A stretch of 64,000 nt of DNA from Aeromonas hydrophila subsp. hydrophila ATCC 7966. Its GTDB lineage: Bacteria; Pseudomonadota; Gammaproteobacteria; Enterobacterales; Aeromonadaceae. Numbering within the stretch: the first letter of the stretch is position 1; each line of letters starts with the position of its first letter. The notes below the pieces were generated by a model. It was not told where the DNA came from and searched no databases. It saw only the letters and a program-made list of their open reading frames with translations. Shown here in pieces: positions 47,819-57,826 of this stretch. Both the position numbers and the translations under genes were made by a program. Where the stretch lies: positions 2,733,001 through 2,797,000 of the forward strand of contig NC_008570.1 in assembly GCF_000014805.1 (NCBI RefSeq), in the 5' to 3' direction.

Positions 47819-48290
47819 TTTTTAGCCTGTGATCATCAGTGATCATAGGCTATACGCTTTCACCAACCAAAAGACTCTATCGCTACCTCATTCCAACCTC
47901 TTTACCCACCTAACCATTAATTTATTGGTCAGCATTTTATCGTTTATTTCTTAGCCAGCTTGATGCAAAACGCTGGCAAAAATGGATAGCCAGCTAAAAC
48001 AATCACTTGCCAGGGGCTGGACGGGGTATTTCAATCAGCGGCCAATTAATAATTTCGTTAACCACCCCTTTTTGATTATTTATACCTGAGCATAAACCTA
48101 CGACGGGTGTGTCATTATACCCTTAACGGCAGATGAACAGACTGTGTCCCATGATGAGCCTCTTTATATCCAGTTAGCTCCCTTTCCCATCGCAATCCAT
48201 TAATGCGTTCCTGCGGCACCTGCCGCACGCCCGATAGACGGGGGCGGCCCGTGCTGGCCAATCGTCACCATCAAACTGACAGACAACTTC
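47819..48290. other. Intergenic region upstream of kup
   Basis: About 470 bases. It starts with a 12-base inverted repeat (47824-47835 with 47840-47851) that may end the DUF6119-like transcript, although no U-run follows. Composition returns to GC-rich by about 48140. No gene, RNA or clear promoter is recognised. Confidence 0.5.
47824..47851 (+). terminator. Inverted repeat after the DUF6119-like gene
   Basis: 12-base stem AGCCTGTGATCA / TGATCATAGGCT with one G-U pair and TCAG loop, five bases after the stop. Possible terminator without a clear U tract. Confidence 0.45.
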
Positions 48291-50159
48291 ATGAACGGTA
48301 ATCACAAACAAGCCCTGTCCGGCGTTACGCTGGCGGCGATCGGCGTGGTCTATGGCGACATCGGCACCAGCCCGCTCTATACCCTGCGCGAGTGCCTCTC
48401 CGGCCAGTTCGGTTTCGGGGTGGAGCCCGCCTCCATCCTGGGCTTTCTTTCACTGATCTTCTGGCTGCTGATCCTGGTGGTCTCGGTCAAGTACCTCTCC
48501 TTCGTGATGCGGGCCGACAACGCCGGCGAAGGGGGCATCCTCACTCTGATGTCGCTGGCCACCCGCAACACCCCGGCCAAATGGACCCCCTTGCTGATCA
48601 TCCTGGGGCTGATTGGCGGCAGCTTCTTCTATGGCGAGGTGGTGATCACCCCGGCCATGTCGGTGATGTCGGCCATCGAGGGCTTGAACATCGCCGCCCC
48701 CTCCCTCGACCCCTATATAGTGCCGCTCTCGGTGCTGGTGCTGACCCTACTGTTCGCCATCCAGAAACACGGCACCGCCACCGTGGGCAAGCTGTTCGCC
48801 CCCATCATGCTCACCTGGTTCATCACCCTGGCGGTGCTGGGCCTGAACAGCATCTTCCAGCACCCCGAGGTGCTGGGGGCGCTCAACCCCGTCTGGGCGC
48901 TGCGCTTCTTTGCCAAGTACCAGACCGCCTCCTTCTTTGCCCTCGGCGCCGTGGTGCTGGCCATCACCGGGGTGGAGGCGCTCTACGCCGACATGGGCCA
49001 TTTTGGCAAGAGTCCGATCCGGCGCGCCTGGTTTATGGTGGTGTTGCCCTCTCTGGTGCTCAACTACTTCGGCCAGGGGGCGCTGCTGCTGGCCCATCCC
49101 GAGGCCATCACCAACCCCTTCTTCCTGCTTGCACCGAAATGGGCGCTGCTGCCGCTGCTGCTGCTGGCGACCCTGGCTACGGTGATCGCCTCGCAGGCCG
49201 TGATCTCCGGGGTCTTTTCGCTCACCCGGCAGGCGGTGCGGCTCGGTTATCTCTCACCCATCCGCATCGTGCACACCTCCGAACAGGAGTCCGGCCAGAT
49301 CTATATTCCGGTCATCAACTGGATGCTCTATATCTCGGTGGTGATCGTCATCATGAGCTTCGAGCACTCCAGCAACCTGGCGGCGGCCTACGGCATCGCC
49401 GTCACCGGCACCATGGTGCTCACTTCCATCCTCTCCTGCTCGGTGGCCCGCCACAGCTGGCACTGGAACAAGTACCTGGTGGCCGCCCTGTTTGTCGCGC
49501 TGCTGGCCATCGACGTGCCGCTGTTTGCCGCCAACCTCGCCAAGATCTTCTCCGGCGGCTGGCTGCCGCTCACCCTGGGGGCGGTGATGTTCACCGTGAT
49601 GACCAGCTGGAAGAGCGAGCGCTTTCAGCTTATTCGCCGCCTCAACGAGCACGGCAACTCGCTGGAGCCGATGATCGCCTCGCTGGAGAAATCCCCGCCG
49701 ACCCGGGTGGCCGGCACGGCGGTCTATATGTCGCGGGTGGTCAACGTGATCCCCCACGCGCTGCTGCACAACCTCAAGCACAACAAGGTGCTGCACGAGC
49801 GGATCATCCTGCTCACCCTGCGGGTGGAAGAGGTGCCCTACGTCCACAACGTGCGCCGGGTCTGCATCGAGCAGCTCTCCCCCACCTTCTGGCGGGTGGT
49901 GGCAAGCTATGGCTGGCGCGAGACCCCCAACGTGGAGGAGATCTTCCACCGCTGCAACGCCGAGGGGCTGAGCTGCCGGATGATGGAGACCTCCTTCTTC
50001 ATGGCCCACGAGTCGCTGATCATGAAGGAGCGCCCCTGGTACCTCTACCTGCGCGGCAAGCTCTTTATGCTGCTGCAGCGCAACGCCCTGCGCGCACCGG
50101 ATCAGTTCGAGATCCCGCCCAACCGGGTCATCGAGCTGGGATCCCAGGTGGATATCTGA
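48291..50159 (+). CDS. kup: Low-affinity potassium uptake protein
   Basis: 622 residues, the E. coli Kup length. Proton-coupled K+ transporter of the KUP/HAK family with about twelve membrane helices and a C-terminal cytoplasmic domain. The N-terminal signature [21 protein letters not shown] and the [24 protein letters not shown] block are present. It sits alone between the AT-rich insertion and the hyc operon with its own strong terminator. Confidence 0.94.
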   Translation: MNGNHKQALSGVTLAAIGVVYGDIGTSPLYTLRECLSGQFGFGVEPASILGFLSLIFWLLILVVSVKYLSFVMRADNAGEGGILTLMSLATRNTPAKWTPLLIILGLIGGSFFYGEVVITPAMSVMSAIEGLNIAAPSLDPYIVPLSVLVLTLLFAIQKHGTATVGKLFAPIMLTWFITLAVLGLNSIFQHPEVLGALNPVWALRFFAKYQTASFFALGAVVLAITGVEALYADMGHFGKSPIRRAWFMVVLPSLVLNYFGQGALLLAHPEAITNPFFLLAPKWALLPLLLLATLATVIASQAVISGVFSLTRQAVRLGYLSPIRIVHTSEQESGQIYIPVINWMLYISVVIVIMSFEHSSNLAAAYGIAVTGTMVLTSILSCSVARHSWHWNKYLVAALFVALLAIDVPLFAANLAKIFSGGWLPLTLGAVMFTVMTSWKSERFQLIRRLNEHGNSLEPMIASLEKSPPTRVAGTAVYMSRVVNVIPHALLHNLKHNKVLHERIILLTLRVEEVPYVHNVRRVCIEQLSPTFWRVVASYGWRETPNVEEIFHRCNAEGLSCRMMETSFFMAHESLIMKERPWYLYLRGKLFMLLQRNALRAPDQFEIPPNRVIELGSQVDI

Positions 50160-50178
50160 TGGCGTGAGTTGCGCTAAA

Positions 50179-50213
50179 GAGAGAGGGAGGCATTGGCCTC
50201 CCTCTCTCATTTT
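50179..50213 (+). terminator. Terminator after kup
   Basis: Perfect 12-base stem GAGAGAGGGAGG (50179-50190) with CCTCCCTCTCTC (50197-50208), six-base loop, then ATTTT. Confidence 0.92.
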
Positions 50214-50303
50214 GTAACTAACCCCAATTACCGGCCCCCTCATCCCCAGCCCTTCTCCCACGAGGGAAGAAGGGAGCACACCACGGCGACCATATGCTGC
50301 AAA

Positions 50304-50525
50304 CGGTGCAATTCACTTCGTTCTTTGCACCCTACCTCCCGGCATGCTGCCGATATGTTTCCGTTCTCGTGTGTCCGATTACGCTTCGCTAATCGAACCT
50401 ACGGTTTCAAGACAAACGGTCTCTATCCGAACAGACTCGCTGCCGTAGGGTGCAACAAGCGCAGCGCCGTGCACCGCGAACATATTTTGATAGCGGTGCA
50501 ATTCACTGCGTTCTTTGCACCCTAC
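50304..50525. repeat. Cluster of four REP-like 31-32 base elements
   Basis: Copy 1 at 50304-50335 and copy 2 at 50494-50525 are nearly identical (form CGGTGCAATTCACTKCGTTC...GCACCCTAC). A third copy lies inverted at 50445-50476 (GTAGGGTGCAACAAGCGCAG...CACCG), so copies 3 and 2 can pair as an 81-base hairpin. A more distant relative with an internal near-palindrome CGATTACGCTTCGCTAATCG lies at 50372-50402. The set resembles intergenic repeats of gammaproteobacteria. Confidence 0.8.
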
Positions 50526-50565
50526 TCATGCTGCGTTTTCCAAGGTGACGAACCCTCTCCTACCC

Positions 50566-50583
50566 TTCGTCACAAGTGACGAA
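50566..50583. promoter_or_regulatory. Candidate FhlA upstream activating site for hyc
   Basis: Perfect 18-base palindrome TTCGTCACAAGTGACGAA except the central AA/AG pair, about 125 bases upstream of the -12 box. Its arms (TTCGT and ACGAA) and the following TCGACAGTGG recur in part upstream of hydN. Confidence 0.5.
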
Positions 50584-50687
50584 CGTCACGGTTCGACAGT
50601 GGGACAAGGCCTCGACGCCCGTCGGCGCGATTTTAAACATCATTTAAAAACAAACACTTACACTCATCCAGCCAAGCAAAAACAAGC

Positions 50688-50702
50688 TGGCCCGTATCTT
50701 GC
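50688..50702 (+). promoter_or_regulatory. Sigma-54 promoter of the hyc operon
   Basis: TGGCCCGTATCTTGC matches TGGCAC-N5-TTGC with a single mismatch (C for A) and exact -24/-12 spacing. The start point would be near 50714, some 35 bases before hycB. Confidence 0.85.
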
Positions 50703-50747
50703 CAACCTGCCCCTACTTTCTCCGTTCGCGACACGACAAGGTAGGCT

Positions 50748-51413
50748 ATGAACCGCTTCGTTATCGCTGACCCCAAGCTTTGTATCGGCTGTGGCACCTG
50801 TATGGCGGCCTGCAGCGAGGTACACAAGGCGCAAGGTTTGCAACAAGCCCCCCGTTTAACTGTTATGCGACACGAGCAGGCGACCATGCCGGTTCAGTGC
50901 CGTCACTGTGACGATGCCCCCTGCAGCAAGGTGTGCCCGGTCGAGGCGATCCGCCAGACCGGCGATTGCGTGCAACTCAACGAGTCGCTCTGCATCGGCT
51001 GCAACCTCTGCGCCGTGGCCTGTCCCTTTGGCGCCATCCAGAGCGGCGGCAGCCGTCCGGTGGCCGTGGCCACCAGTTACGACATCTATATCCCCTGCTC
51101 CATCCACTCCAGCAACCCCTCCACCTCCGCCGGCCTGCGCTGCTTTGGCGAGGATCTGCTGAGCTGGGAGCCGGGCGTGCGCAGCATCGCGGTCAAGTGT
51201 GACCTGTGCGAATTTCGTGCCGAAGGGCCGGCCTGTGTCGATGCCTGCCCCTCCCAGGCATTGAAGCTGGTCAATGACGGCGACACCGAACGCGCCGCCC
51301 GTATCCGTCGCCAGCAAGCGGCCGACACCAACCCGCAGGGGGCCTCTGCCTTCTCGGCGCCCGCCACGGCGCTCCCCGCATCCGATTTATCCACCACAGA
51401 GGGAGCGTGCTGA
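50748..51413 (+). CDS. hycB: Formate hydrogenlyase ferredoxin-like subunit HycB
   Basis: 221 residues with four [4Fe-4S] cysteine groups (CIGCGTCMAAC, CRHC...CSKVCP, CIGCNLCAVACP, CDLC...CVDACP). HycB docks FdhF to the hydrogenase-3 complex and receives its electrons. First gene of the operon; the E. coli regulatory gene hycA is absent. The C-terminus is longer than in E. coli and low in complexity. The stop overlaps the hycC start (TGATG). Confidence 0.9.
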   Translation: MNRFVIADPKLCIGCGTCMAACSEVHKAQGLQQAPRLTVMRHEQATMPVQCRHCDDAPCSKVCPVEAIRQTGDCVQLNESLCIGCNLCAVACPFGAIQSGGSRPVAVATSYDIYIPCSIHSSNPSTSAGLRCFGEDLLSWEPGVRSIAVKCDLCEFRAEGPACVDACPSQALKLVNDGDTERAARIRRQQAADTNPQGASAFSAPATALPASDLSTTEGAC

Positions 51414-53284
51414 TGTTGTCCCCCCTTGTTATGGCCACGCTCCTGCTCTTTTTGCTGGGCGCTGCCGCCGGTCTGCTGCTGCAAAAACTGCCCGCACTGG
51501 CCAACCGTCTCAACAGTGGCTTTGCCCTGTTGGGCTCGCTCGCGGGTCTGGTCGCCGCCATCCAGATCTTTGCCCAAGGCGCCCCCGTCGACGGCCAGCT
51601 CTGGCTGCTGGGCTCGGTTCACCTCGATATGCTGGCCGCACTGATGCTGCTGGTGATCAGCACCGTCGGCGTCGCTGTCGCCCTCTACTCCTTTGCCTAT
51701 ATCCGCGAATATCAGGGCAAGGGCGATGTGGCCATCGGCGCGCTGATGAACCTCTTCCTCTTTGCCATGGTGGGCATGGTACTGGCCGACAATGCGCTCG
51801 GTTTCTTGCTCTGCTACGAGCTGGTGACCCTCACCACCTACTGGCTGGTCAAAACCAACCCCGAGGCCGCCAAACAGAGCCGTCTCTATCTGGTGATGAA
51901 CCATATCGGCATGGCACTGGTGCTGATCGCCTTCTGGCTGCTCTGCCGCGAGAGCGGCTCGCTGGAGTTCGCCGCGCTGCGCGAGCACCATCTGGCGGGC
52001 GTCCTGGCCTCCCTGGTGTTCCTGCTCAGCTTCTGCGGTTTTGGCCTGCGCGCCGGTTTCGTGCCGCTGCACGGCTGGCTGCCGGTGGCCGAGCCCGTTG
52101 CCCCCTCCCATATCTCGGCGCTGATGTCCGGCGTCATGGTGAAGCTGGGTCTCTTTGGCATCTTGCGGGTCAGCATCGATTTTCTCGGCGCCAGCCAGCT
52201 CTGGTGGGGCTATGTGGTGCTGATCTTCGGAGCCTGCTCGGCGGTGCTCGGGGTGCTGTTTGCGCTGGCCGAGCACGATCTCAAGCGGCTGCTCGCCTAC
52301 CACACGGTGGAGAACATCGGCATCATCCTGATGGGGATGGGCATCGGCATGATCGGCATCGCCAACCAGCAGCCGGCACTGGTGGTGCTGGGGCTGCTCG
52401 GCGCCCTCTATCACCTGCTCAACCACGCCATCTTCAAGAGCCTGCTCTTTATGGGCACCGGCTCAGTGATGTTCCGCCTGCACACCCGCGACATGGACAA
52501 GATGGGGGGCCTGGCCAAGCTGATGCCCTGGACCGCGCTGGCGTTCCTCATCGGTGCCATGGCCATCTCGGCGCTGCCGCCCCTGAACGGCTTTGTCAGC
52601 GAGTGGTTTATCTACCAGTCGCTGCTCTCCATGACCAAACTCGGCACCTCCGTTGTCGCGCCGCTCGCGGTAGTGATGCTGGCGGTGACCGGCGCCATGG
52701 CGGTGATGTGTTTCGTCAAGGTGTACGGCATCTGCTTCTGCGGCGCCCCGCGCAGCGAGAAGGCGAGCCACGCCCGCGAAGTGCCGGGCGCCATGGTGGC
52801 AGGCACCCTGCTGCTGGCCGCCGTCTGTCTGGTGCTGGGTCTGGGCGCCCCCTGGATTGCCCCTCATATCGCCAGCTATGGCCAAGCCTTGGTAAGCGGC
52901 CAAATGAACGTGGCCACCGGCGCTACCCTGCTGCCCCTCGATAGCAGCCAGGCGATCCTCTCCCCGCCCGTTATCGCCATCACCTTGCTGGGGCTGTTCC
53001 TGATTCCGCTGCTGGTATTGGCCATCTTCAAGGGGCCCAAGCTGGGTCGTCGTCACGCTGGCACCCCGTGGGCTTGTGGTTACGCCTATGAGGAGCGCAT
53101 GAGCCTCACCTCTGGTGGTGTCACCCACACCTTGCGCCAACTCTGCGCGCCGCTCTATCGCAAGCAGCCGCAGCTCGATCTGGCCAGCGCCCTGCACGGG
53201 GTGAGCGATACCAGCGGGACGACCGGCTGGCTGCTGCACGGTGTTGTGCTGGCGCTCTTTATCCTGATGGCTGTAGGAGTCTGA
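51413..53284 (+). CDS. hycC: Hydrogenase-3 membrane subunit HycC (antiporter-like)
   Basis: 623 residues, a NuoL/MrpA-type proton-antiporter-like protein with about fourteen to sixteen membrane helices; E. coli HycC is 608. The block LLCYELVTLTTYWLVKTN and HDLKRLLAYHTVENIGIILMGMGIG are family signatures with the conserved Glu and Lys residues. GAGGGAG seven bases before the ATG at 51413 supports this start over the GTG at 51407. Confidence 0.92.
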   Translation: MLSPLVMATLLLFLLGAAAGLLLQKLPALANRLNSGFALLGSLAGLVAAIQIFAQGAPVDGQLWLLGSVHLDMLAALMLLVISTVGVAVALYSFAYIREYQGKGDVAIGALMNLFLFAMVGMVLADNALGFLLCYELVTLTTYWLVKTNPEAAKQSRLYLVMNHIGMALVLIAFWLLCRESGSLEFAALREHHLAGVLASLVFLLSFCGFGLRAGFVPLHGWLPVAEPVAPSHISALMSGVMVKLGLFGILRVSIDFLGASQLWWGYVVLIFGACSAVLGVLFALAEHDLKRLLAYHTVENIGIILMGMGIGMIGIANQQPALVVLGLLGALYHLLNHAIFKSLLFMGTGSVMFRLHTRDMDKMGGLAKLMPWTALAFLIGAMAISALPPLNGFVSEWFIYQSLLSMTKLGTSVVAPLAVVMLAVTGAMAVMCFVKVYGICFCGAPRSEKASHAREVPGAMVAGTLLLAAVCLVLGLGAPWIAPHIASYGQALVSGQMNVATGATLLPLDSSQAILSPPVIAITLLGLFLIPLLVLAIFKGPKLGRRHAGTPWACGYAYEERMSLTSGGVTHTLRQLCAPLYRKQPQLDLASALHGVSDTSGTTGWLLHGVVLALFILMAVGV

Positions 53285-53285
53285 T

Positions 53286-54239
53286 ATGCCTGTTCTTGAA
53301 ATGCCGAGCTGGGGCATGGTTGCCCTCGCCCTGACCCAGGCCATCGCCATGCTGGCGCTGGCGCCGCTCGCCACCGGTTTCAACCGGGTGCTGCGGGCCA
53401 AGATGCACTCCCGTCAGGGGCCGGGCCTGCTGCAGGATTACCGGGATATCGCCAAGCTCCTGCGCCGTCAGGAGGTGACCCCCGAGCCTGCCGGCATCAT
53501 CTTCAACCTGATGCCTGCGCTGCTCATCGCCGCCCTCTTGCTGGTAGGGATGGCGCTGCCGACCCTGACTCACGAGTCCCCCTTCCCCATCGCCGGGGAT
53601 CTCATCACCGACATCTATCTGTTCGCGATATTCCGCTTCTTCTTCTCCCTCTCCGGGCTCGACAGCGGCAGCATGTTTGCAGGGATCGGCGCCCGCCGTG
53701 AACTGACCCTCGGCATTCTGGTGGAGCCCATTCTGGTGCTCGCCTGCTTCATCATGGCGATGATGGTGGGCAGCTCGGATCTGGGCAATATCAGCAGCTA
53801 TGTGGCGACCCAGCCGCTGGCAGCGCCCATCGCCACCCTGCTGGCTGGCGCCGCCTGCGCCTTCGCGGTGTTTGTCGAGATGGGCAAGCTGCCCTTTGAC
53901 TGCGCCGAAGCCGAACAGGAGCTGCAGGAGGGGCCGCTTACCGAGTATTCCGGTGCGGGTCTTGCCCTGCTCAAGCTCTCCATCGGCCTCAAGCAACTGG
54001 TGGTGGTGCAGCTCTTTCTGGTGATTTTCCTCCCCTTCGGCAAGGCGGCCAACTGGAGTCTGCCTGCGCTCATCGGTGCGGCGCTGATCCTCGCCTGCAA
54101 GCTGCTGGTGGCCTTTTTGCTGGCCGGCATCATCGAAAACGCCATGGCCCGTACCCAGTTCGTGCGCACCCACAAGCTCACCCGCTACGGCTTGGGGCTG
54201 GCCCTGCTGGCGCTGCTCGCCTATCTGGTCGGGATCTGA
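53286..54239 (+). CDS. hycD: Hydrogenase-3 membrane subunit HycD (NuoH-like)
   Basis: 317 residues, about eight membrane helices. The segment ARRELTLGILVEPILV and MGKLPFDCAEAEQELQEGPLTEYSG matches the NuoH/HycD family, where acidic residues face the quinone-like cavity. It starts two bases after the hycC stop. About 80 bases without a gene separate it from hycE. Confidence 0.93.
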   Translation: MPVLEMPSWGMVALALTQAIAMLALAPLATGFNRVLRAKMHSRQGPGLLQDYRDIAKLLRRQEVTPEPAGIIFNLMPALLIAALLLVGMALPTLTHESPFPIAGDLITDIYLFAIFRFFFSLSGLDSGSMFAGIGARRELTLGILVEPILVLACFIMAMMVGSSDLGNISSYVATQPLAAPIATLLAGAACAFAVFVEMGKLPFDCAEAEQELQEGPLTEYSGAGLALLKLSIGLKQLVVVQLFLVIFLPFGKAANWSLPALIGAALILACKLLVAFLLAGIIENAMARTQFVRTHKLTRYGLGLALLALLAYLVGI

Positions 54240-54319
54240 ATCATGCCCGCCAGCACAGCGACTTTTTCCGATTTCATCATTTGTGAATGCGCATTCCCGA
54301 ACATTAAAGTGAGAACTGC

Positions 54320-56038
54320 ATGACCATCGCCATTTCGGATCGCATCGGCTGCGACTATATCCAGCAGGTGCGAGCCCAACTGCCCCACGCCATCGTCGAC
54401 GAGGAGTGGCAAACCGCCGATCAGGCCACCATTACCGTCAAGCCCACCAGTCTGGTCGAGACGGCCAGCCTGATCTTCCACCAGCTGGGGGGCTGGCTTC
54501 CGCTCTCCTTTGCCAATGACGAGCGCAGCCTCAACGGCCACTTCGCGGTCTACCACGTCTTCTCCATGGAGGGCGACACCAAGTGCTGGATCACCGTCAA
54601 GGTGCTGGTGGATGCCGATACCCAGGAGTATCCCTCCATCACCCCGACCATTCCGGCGGCGGTGTGGGGCGAGCGGGAGATCCGCGACATGTACGGCCTG
54701 CGCGCCATCGGTCTGCCGGACGAACGCCGTCTGGTGCTGCCGGACGACTGGCCGGAGGATATCCACCCCCTGCGCAAGGACGCCATGGATTATCGCCAGC
54801 GCCCGATGCCCACCACCGACACCGAGACCTACCCCTTCGTCAACGAGCTCGGCAGTGATGCCAACCGCATCGTGCCGGTCGGCCCGCTGCACATCACCTC
54901 GGATGAACCGGGGCACTTTCGTCTGTTCGTCGATGGCGAAGACATCATCGACGCCGACTACCGCCTCTTCTATGTCCATCGCGGCATGGAGAAGCTGGCG
55001 GAAACCCGGATGGGCTACAACGAAGTGGCGTTTCTGACCGACCGGGTCTGCGGCATCTGCGGTTTTACCCACAGCGTCGCCTACACCACCTCGGTGGAGA
55101 ACGCCATGGGCATTGTGGTACCCGAGCGGGCCAAGATGATCCGCGCCGTGCTGCTGGAGGTGGAGCGCCTGCACAGCCATATCCTCAACATCGGCCTGTC
55201 GAGCCACTTCACCGGTTTCGACACCGGCTTCATGCAGTTCTTCCGGGTGCGGGAGAAATCCATGACCCTGGCCGAGCTGCTCACCGGTGCCCGCAAGACC
55301 TACGGCCTCAATCTGATTGGCGGGGTACGCCGCGACATCTTCAAGGAAGATCGCATCAAGGGAGCCCAGCTGGTACGGGAACTGCGTAATGAGCTCAAAC
55401 CCCTGGTGGCCATGCTGCTGGATACCGCCAACATCTCTTCCCGCCTCATCGGTATCGGCAAGCTCGACCCGCAGATTGCCCGCGATTTCAGCTGCGTCGG
55501 CCCCATGGTGCGGGCGAGCGGCTTCAAGCGCGACGTGCGCCGGGTCCACGACTTTGCCGGCTACCGCGAGCTGCCGATGGAGATCCAGACCAAGGCGGGT
55601 TGCGACGTGCAATCCCGGGTGCTGGTGCGCATCCACGAGCTCTACGACTCCCTCGACATGATTGAGTTCGGCCTCGAGCACCTGCCACAGGGGCCGCTTT
55701 TGACCGAAGGGTTCACCTACCAGCCGGGCAAGTTTGCGCTGGGCTTTACCGAGGCGCCCCGCGGCGAGAACGTGCACTGGAGCATGACCGGGGACAACCA
55801 GAAGCTGTTCCGCTGGCGCTGCCGCGCCGCCACCTACGCCAACTGGCCCGCCCTGCGTTACATGCTGCGCGGCAATACCGTGGCGGATGCACCGCTCATC
55901 ATCGGCAGTCTGGATCCCTGCTACTCCTGTACCGACCGGGTCACCCTGGTCGACCCCAAGAAGGGCAAATCCACCGTGGTCTCCTACAAGGAGATCGAGC
56001 GCTACGGCATCGATCGCAAAAACTCTCCGCTGAAATAA
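54320..56038 (+). CDS. hycE: Hydrogenase-3 large (NiFe) subunit precursor HycE
   Basis: 572 residues (E. coli HycE 569). N-terminal NuoC-like domain (1 to about 170) fused to a NuoD-like NiFe domain. Nickel ligands: RVCGICGFTH near residue 243 and DPCYSC at 532-537. The last 32 residues after Arg540, ending ERYGIDRKNSPLK, are the extension removed by HycI after nickel insertion; the length equals that in E. coli. It evolves H2 from electrons supplied by HycG. Confidence 0.95.
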   Translation: MTIAISDRIGCDYIQQVRAQLPHAIVDEEWQTADQATITVKPTSLVETASLIFHQLGGWLPLSFANDERSLNGHFAVYHVFSMEGDTKCWITVKVLVDADTQEYPSITPTIPAAVWGEREIRDMYGLRAIGLPDERRLVLPDDWPEDIHPLRKDAMDYRQRPMPTTDTETYPFVNELGSDANRIVPVGPLHITSDEPGHFRLFVDGEDIIDADYRLFYVHRGMEKLAETRMGYNEVAFLTDRVCGICGFTHSVAYTTSVENAMGIVVPERAKMIRAVLLEVERLHSHILNIGLSSHFTGFDTGFMQFFRVREKSMTLAELLTGARKTYGLNLIGGVRRDIFKEDRIKGAQLVRELRNELKPLVAMLLDTANISSRLIGIGKLDPQIARDFSCVGPMVRASGFKRDVRRVHDFAGYRELPMEIQTKAGCDVQSRVLVRIHELYDSLDMIEFGLEHLPQGPLLTEGFTYQPGKFALGFTEAPRGENVHWSMTGDNQKLFRWRCRAATYANWPALRYMLRGNTVADAPLIIGSLDPCYSCTDRVTLVDPKKGKSTVVSYKEIERYGIDRKNSPLK

Positions 56039-56047
56039 GGGGTCATC

Positions 56048-56605
56048 ATGATCAAGCTGTTCAAGACCATCCTCAAGGCTGGCACCCCGACCGCCAAGTA
56101 CCCCTTCGCCCCTTACGAGGTGAACCGGGATTTTCGCGGCAAACCCAAATATCAGGCGGATCAGTGCATCGCCTGCGCCGCCTGCACCAAGGCCTGCCCG
56201 GCCAACGCGCTGGTGATGGAAGTGGACATGGAGACAGGCGAACGGCGCTGGGAGATCTCCATGGCGCGCTGCATCTTCTGCGGCCGCTGCGAGGAAGTCT
56301 GCCCGACCCGCGCCATCGCCCTCTCACCCGAGTTCGAGCTGGCGGTGACCAACAAGGCCGACCTTTATGAGGAGGCCCGCTTCGCGCTGGCCCCCTGCAC
56401 CCTGTGCGGCACCTACTTTGCCCCGAGCAAGCTGGTGGCGCTGGTGGAGGACACCCTCAAGCAGGCGGGCACACCGCTCGCGACCCCAGAGCGGCTGCAT
56501 CACTGCCCCGACTGCAAACGAAAACAGAGCATGCTGAGCCAGCCTGACTCGGCCCTGATCACACCGATAGCCACACCGATGGCCGCACAAAAGGAGTGGA
56601 TGTGA
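56048..56605 (+). CDS. hycF: Hydrogenase-3 ferredoxin-like subunit HycF (NuoI-like)
   Basis: 185 residues. Two [4Fe-4S] motifs, [12 protein letters not shown] and [12 protein letters not shown], as in NuoI. Two further cysteine pairs near the C-terminal half (CTLC and HHCPDCKRK) could bind an extra metal. It bridges HycB and HycG in the electron path. The stop overlaps the hycG start (TGATG). Confidence 0.92.
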   Translation: MIKLFKTILKAGTPTAKYPFAPYEVNRDFRGKPKYQADQCIACAACTKACPANALVMEVDMETGERRWEISMARCIFCGRCEEVCPTRAIALSPEFELAVTNKADLYEEARFALAPCTLCGTYFAPSKLVALVEDTLKQAGTPLATPERLHHCPDCKRKQSMLSQPDSALITPIATPMAAQKEWM

Positions 56606-57420
56606 TGAGCAAGATCAAAGGCATAGAACCGGTTGTCGGCCATGCCCATACCCGCGCCGTGCCGCTGGCACAGGATCCCGAGACCACCAAACTCAAGAAG
56701 ACACTGCTCAAGGACATTCGCCGCTCGGCCTATGTCTACCGGGTCGATTGCGGCGGCTGCAACGCCTGCGAGATCGAGATCTTCGCCACCATCACCCCGC
56801 TGTTCGATGCCGAGCGTTTCGGCATCAAGGTGGTCGCCTCCCCCCGCCACGCCGACATCCTGCTCTTTACCGGCGCAGTGACCCGGGCGATGCGGGTACC
56901 GGCCCTGCGCGCCTACGAGGCGGCGCCCGACCCCAAGATCTGCATCGCCTACGGCGCCTGCGGCTGTGACGGCGGCATTTTCCACGATCTCTATTGCGTC
57001 TGGGGCGGCACCGACAAAATCGTACCGGTGGATGTCTATATCCCCGGCTGCCCGCCCACGCCGGCCGCCACCATCTACGGCTTTGCCGTGGCGCTCGGTC
57101 TGCTTGAACAAAAACTCAAAGCCACCAGCCACGAGGTGCAACCGGGTGAGCGGGTCGAGCTGCGCCATACCGGCATCCCCAATGAAATCCGGGTGATGAT
57201 CGAACGCGAAGCGCGCCGCATGGCCGGTTACCGGCAGGGGCGGATCATCGCCGACGAATTCATGGCCCTGCTCGAAGGGGCGACCCAGCAGGATGTGGAT
57301 CTGCGCATCCAGAGCTACCTCGATCAGCACGACGATCCGCGCCTCTCGGAGATCGTCAACAACCTCGCAAACGCCTGCCTCAACCGGGCGGCCGGCAAGG
57401 GAGAGGCGGTACATGGCTGA
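56605..57420 (+). CDS. hycG: Hydrogenase-3 small subunit HycG (NuoB-like)
   Basis: 271 residues from the ATG at 56605 (AAGGAG eight bases upstream); a GTG three codons earlier is less likely. Carries the [4Fe-4S] cluster next to the NiFe site: [19 protein letters not shown]-like region and PGCPPTP. The stretch [15 protein letters not shown] and [17 protein letters not shown] closely match E. coli HycG (255 residues). The C-terminus overlaps hycH by eight bases. Confidence 0.93.
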   Translation: MSKIKGIEPVVGHAHTRAVPLAQDPETTKLKKTLLKDIRRSAYVYRVDCGGCNACEIEIFATITPLFDAERFGIKVVASPRHADILLFTGAVTRAMRVPALRAYEAAPDPKICIAYGACGCDGGIFHDLYCVWGGTDKIVPVDVYIPGCPPTPAATIYGFAVALGLLEQKLKATSHEVQPGERVELRHTGIPNEIRVMIEREARRMAGYRQGRIIADEFMALLEGATQQDVDLRIQSYLDQHDDPRLSEIVNNLANACLNRAAGKGEAVHG

Positions 57421-57826
57421 CGAGGTTTTTTTCTACCGCCTCTCGCGCAAGTTCGTCGACGAGCAGTTCGATGTCCCCGAGGAAGCCAAGGAGGTGATGT
57501 ACTACAGCCTCGCCATCGGCCACCACCTCGGCATCGTCGATTGCCTGCGAGCAGACCTGGTCTGCTCGCTGACCGGTTATCGCGACTGGGTAGCCAAGCT
57601 GCCAGAGGGGAGCGAGGCGCGCCGCAAAATGGAGGGATTTCTCACCTTTGGCGAGATCACCATCTATCGCGAGCACTGCCATATGCTGGCCTGCGCCTTC
57701 GACCGACTGCGCAAAGCCGACAATCTGCTCGATGAGCAGGAGCTGGGCTGGACCAATACCTTTATGGATCAGCTCACCGCCCTCTTTAACGACCCCCATA
57801 TGTACCTGATGGTAAGGAGCCGCTGA
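57413..57826 (+). CDS. hycH: Formate hydrogenlyase maturation protein HycH
   Basis: 137 residues; E. coli HycH is 136. Needed for assembly of hydrogenase-3, with a role not fully defined. The start [17 protein letters not shown] is the family start. It overlaps hycG by eight bases and hycI by one (TGATG). Confidence 0.9.
   Translation: MADEVFFYRLSRKFVDEQFDVPEEAKEVMYYSLAIGHHLGIVDCLRADLVCSLTGYRDWVAKLPEGSEARRKMEGFLTFGEITIYREHCHMLACAFDRLRKADNLLDEQELGWTNTFMDQLTALFNDPHMYLMVRSR

Larger units (their letters stand above)
50160..50747. other. Intergenic region between kup and hycB
   Basis: 588 bases containing the kup terminator, the REP-like cluster, a palindromic candidate activator site and the sigma-54 promoter. 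No gene recognised. Confidence 0.7.
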
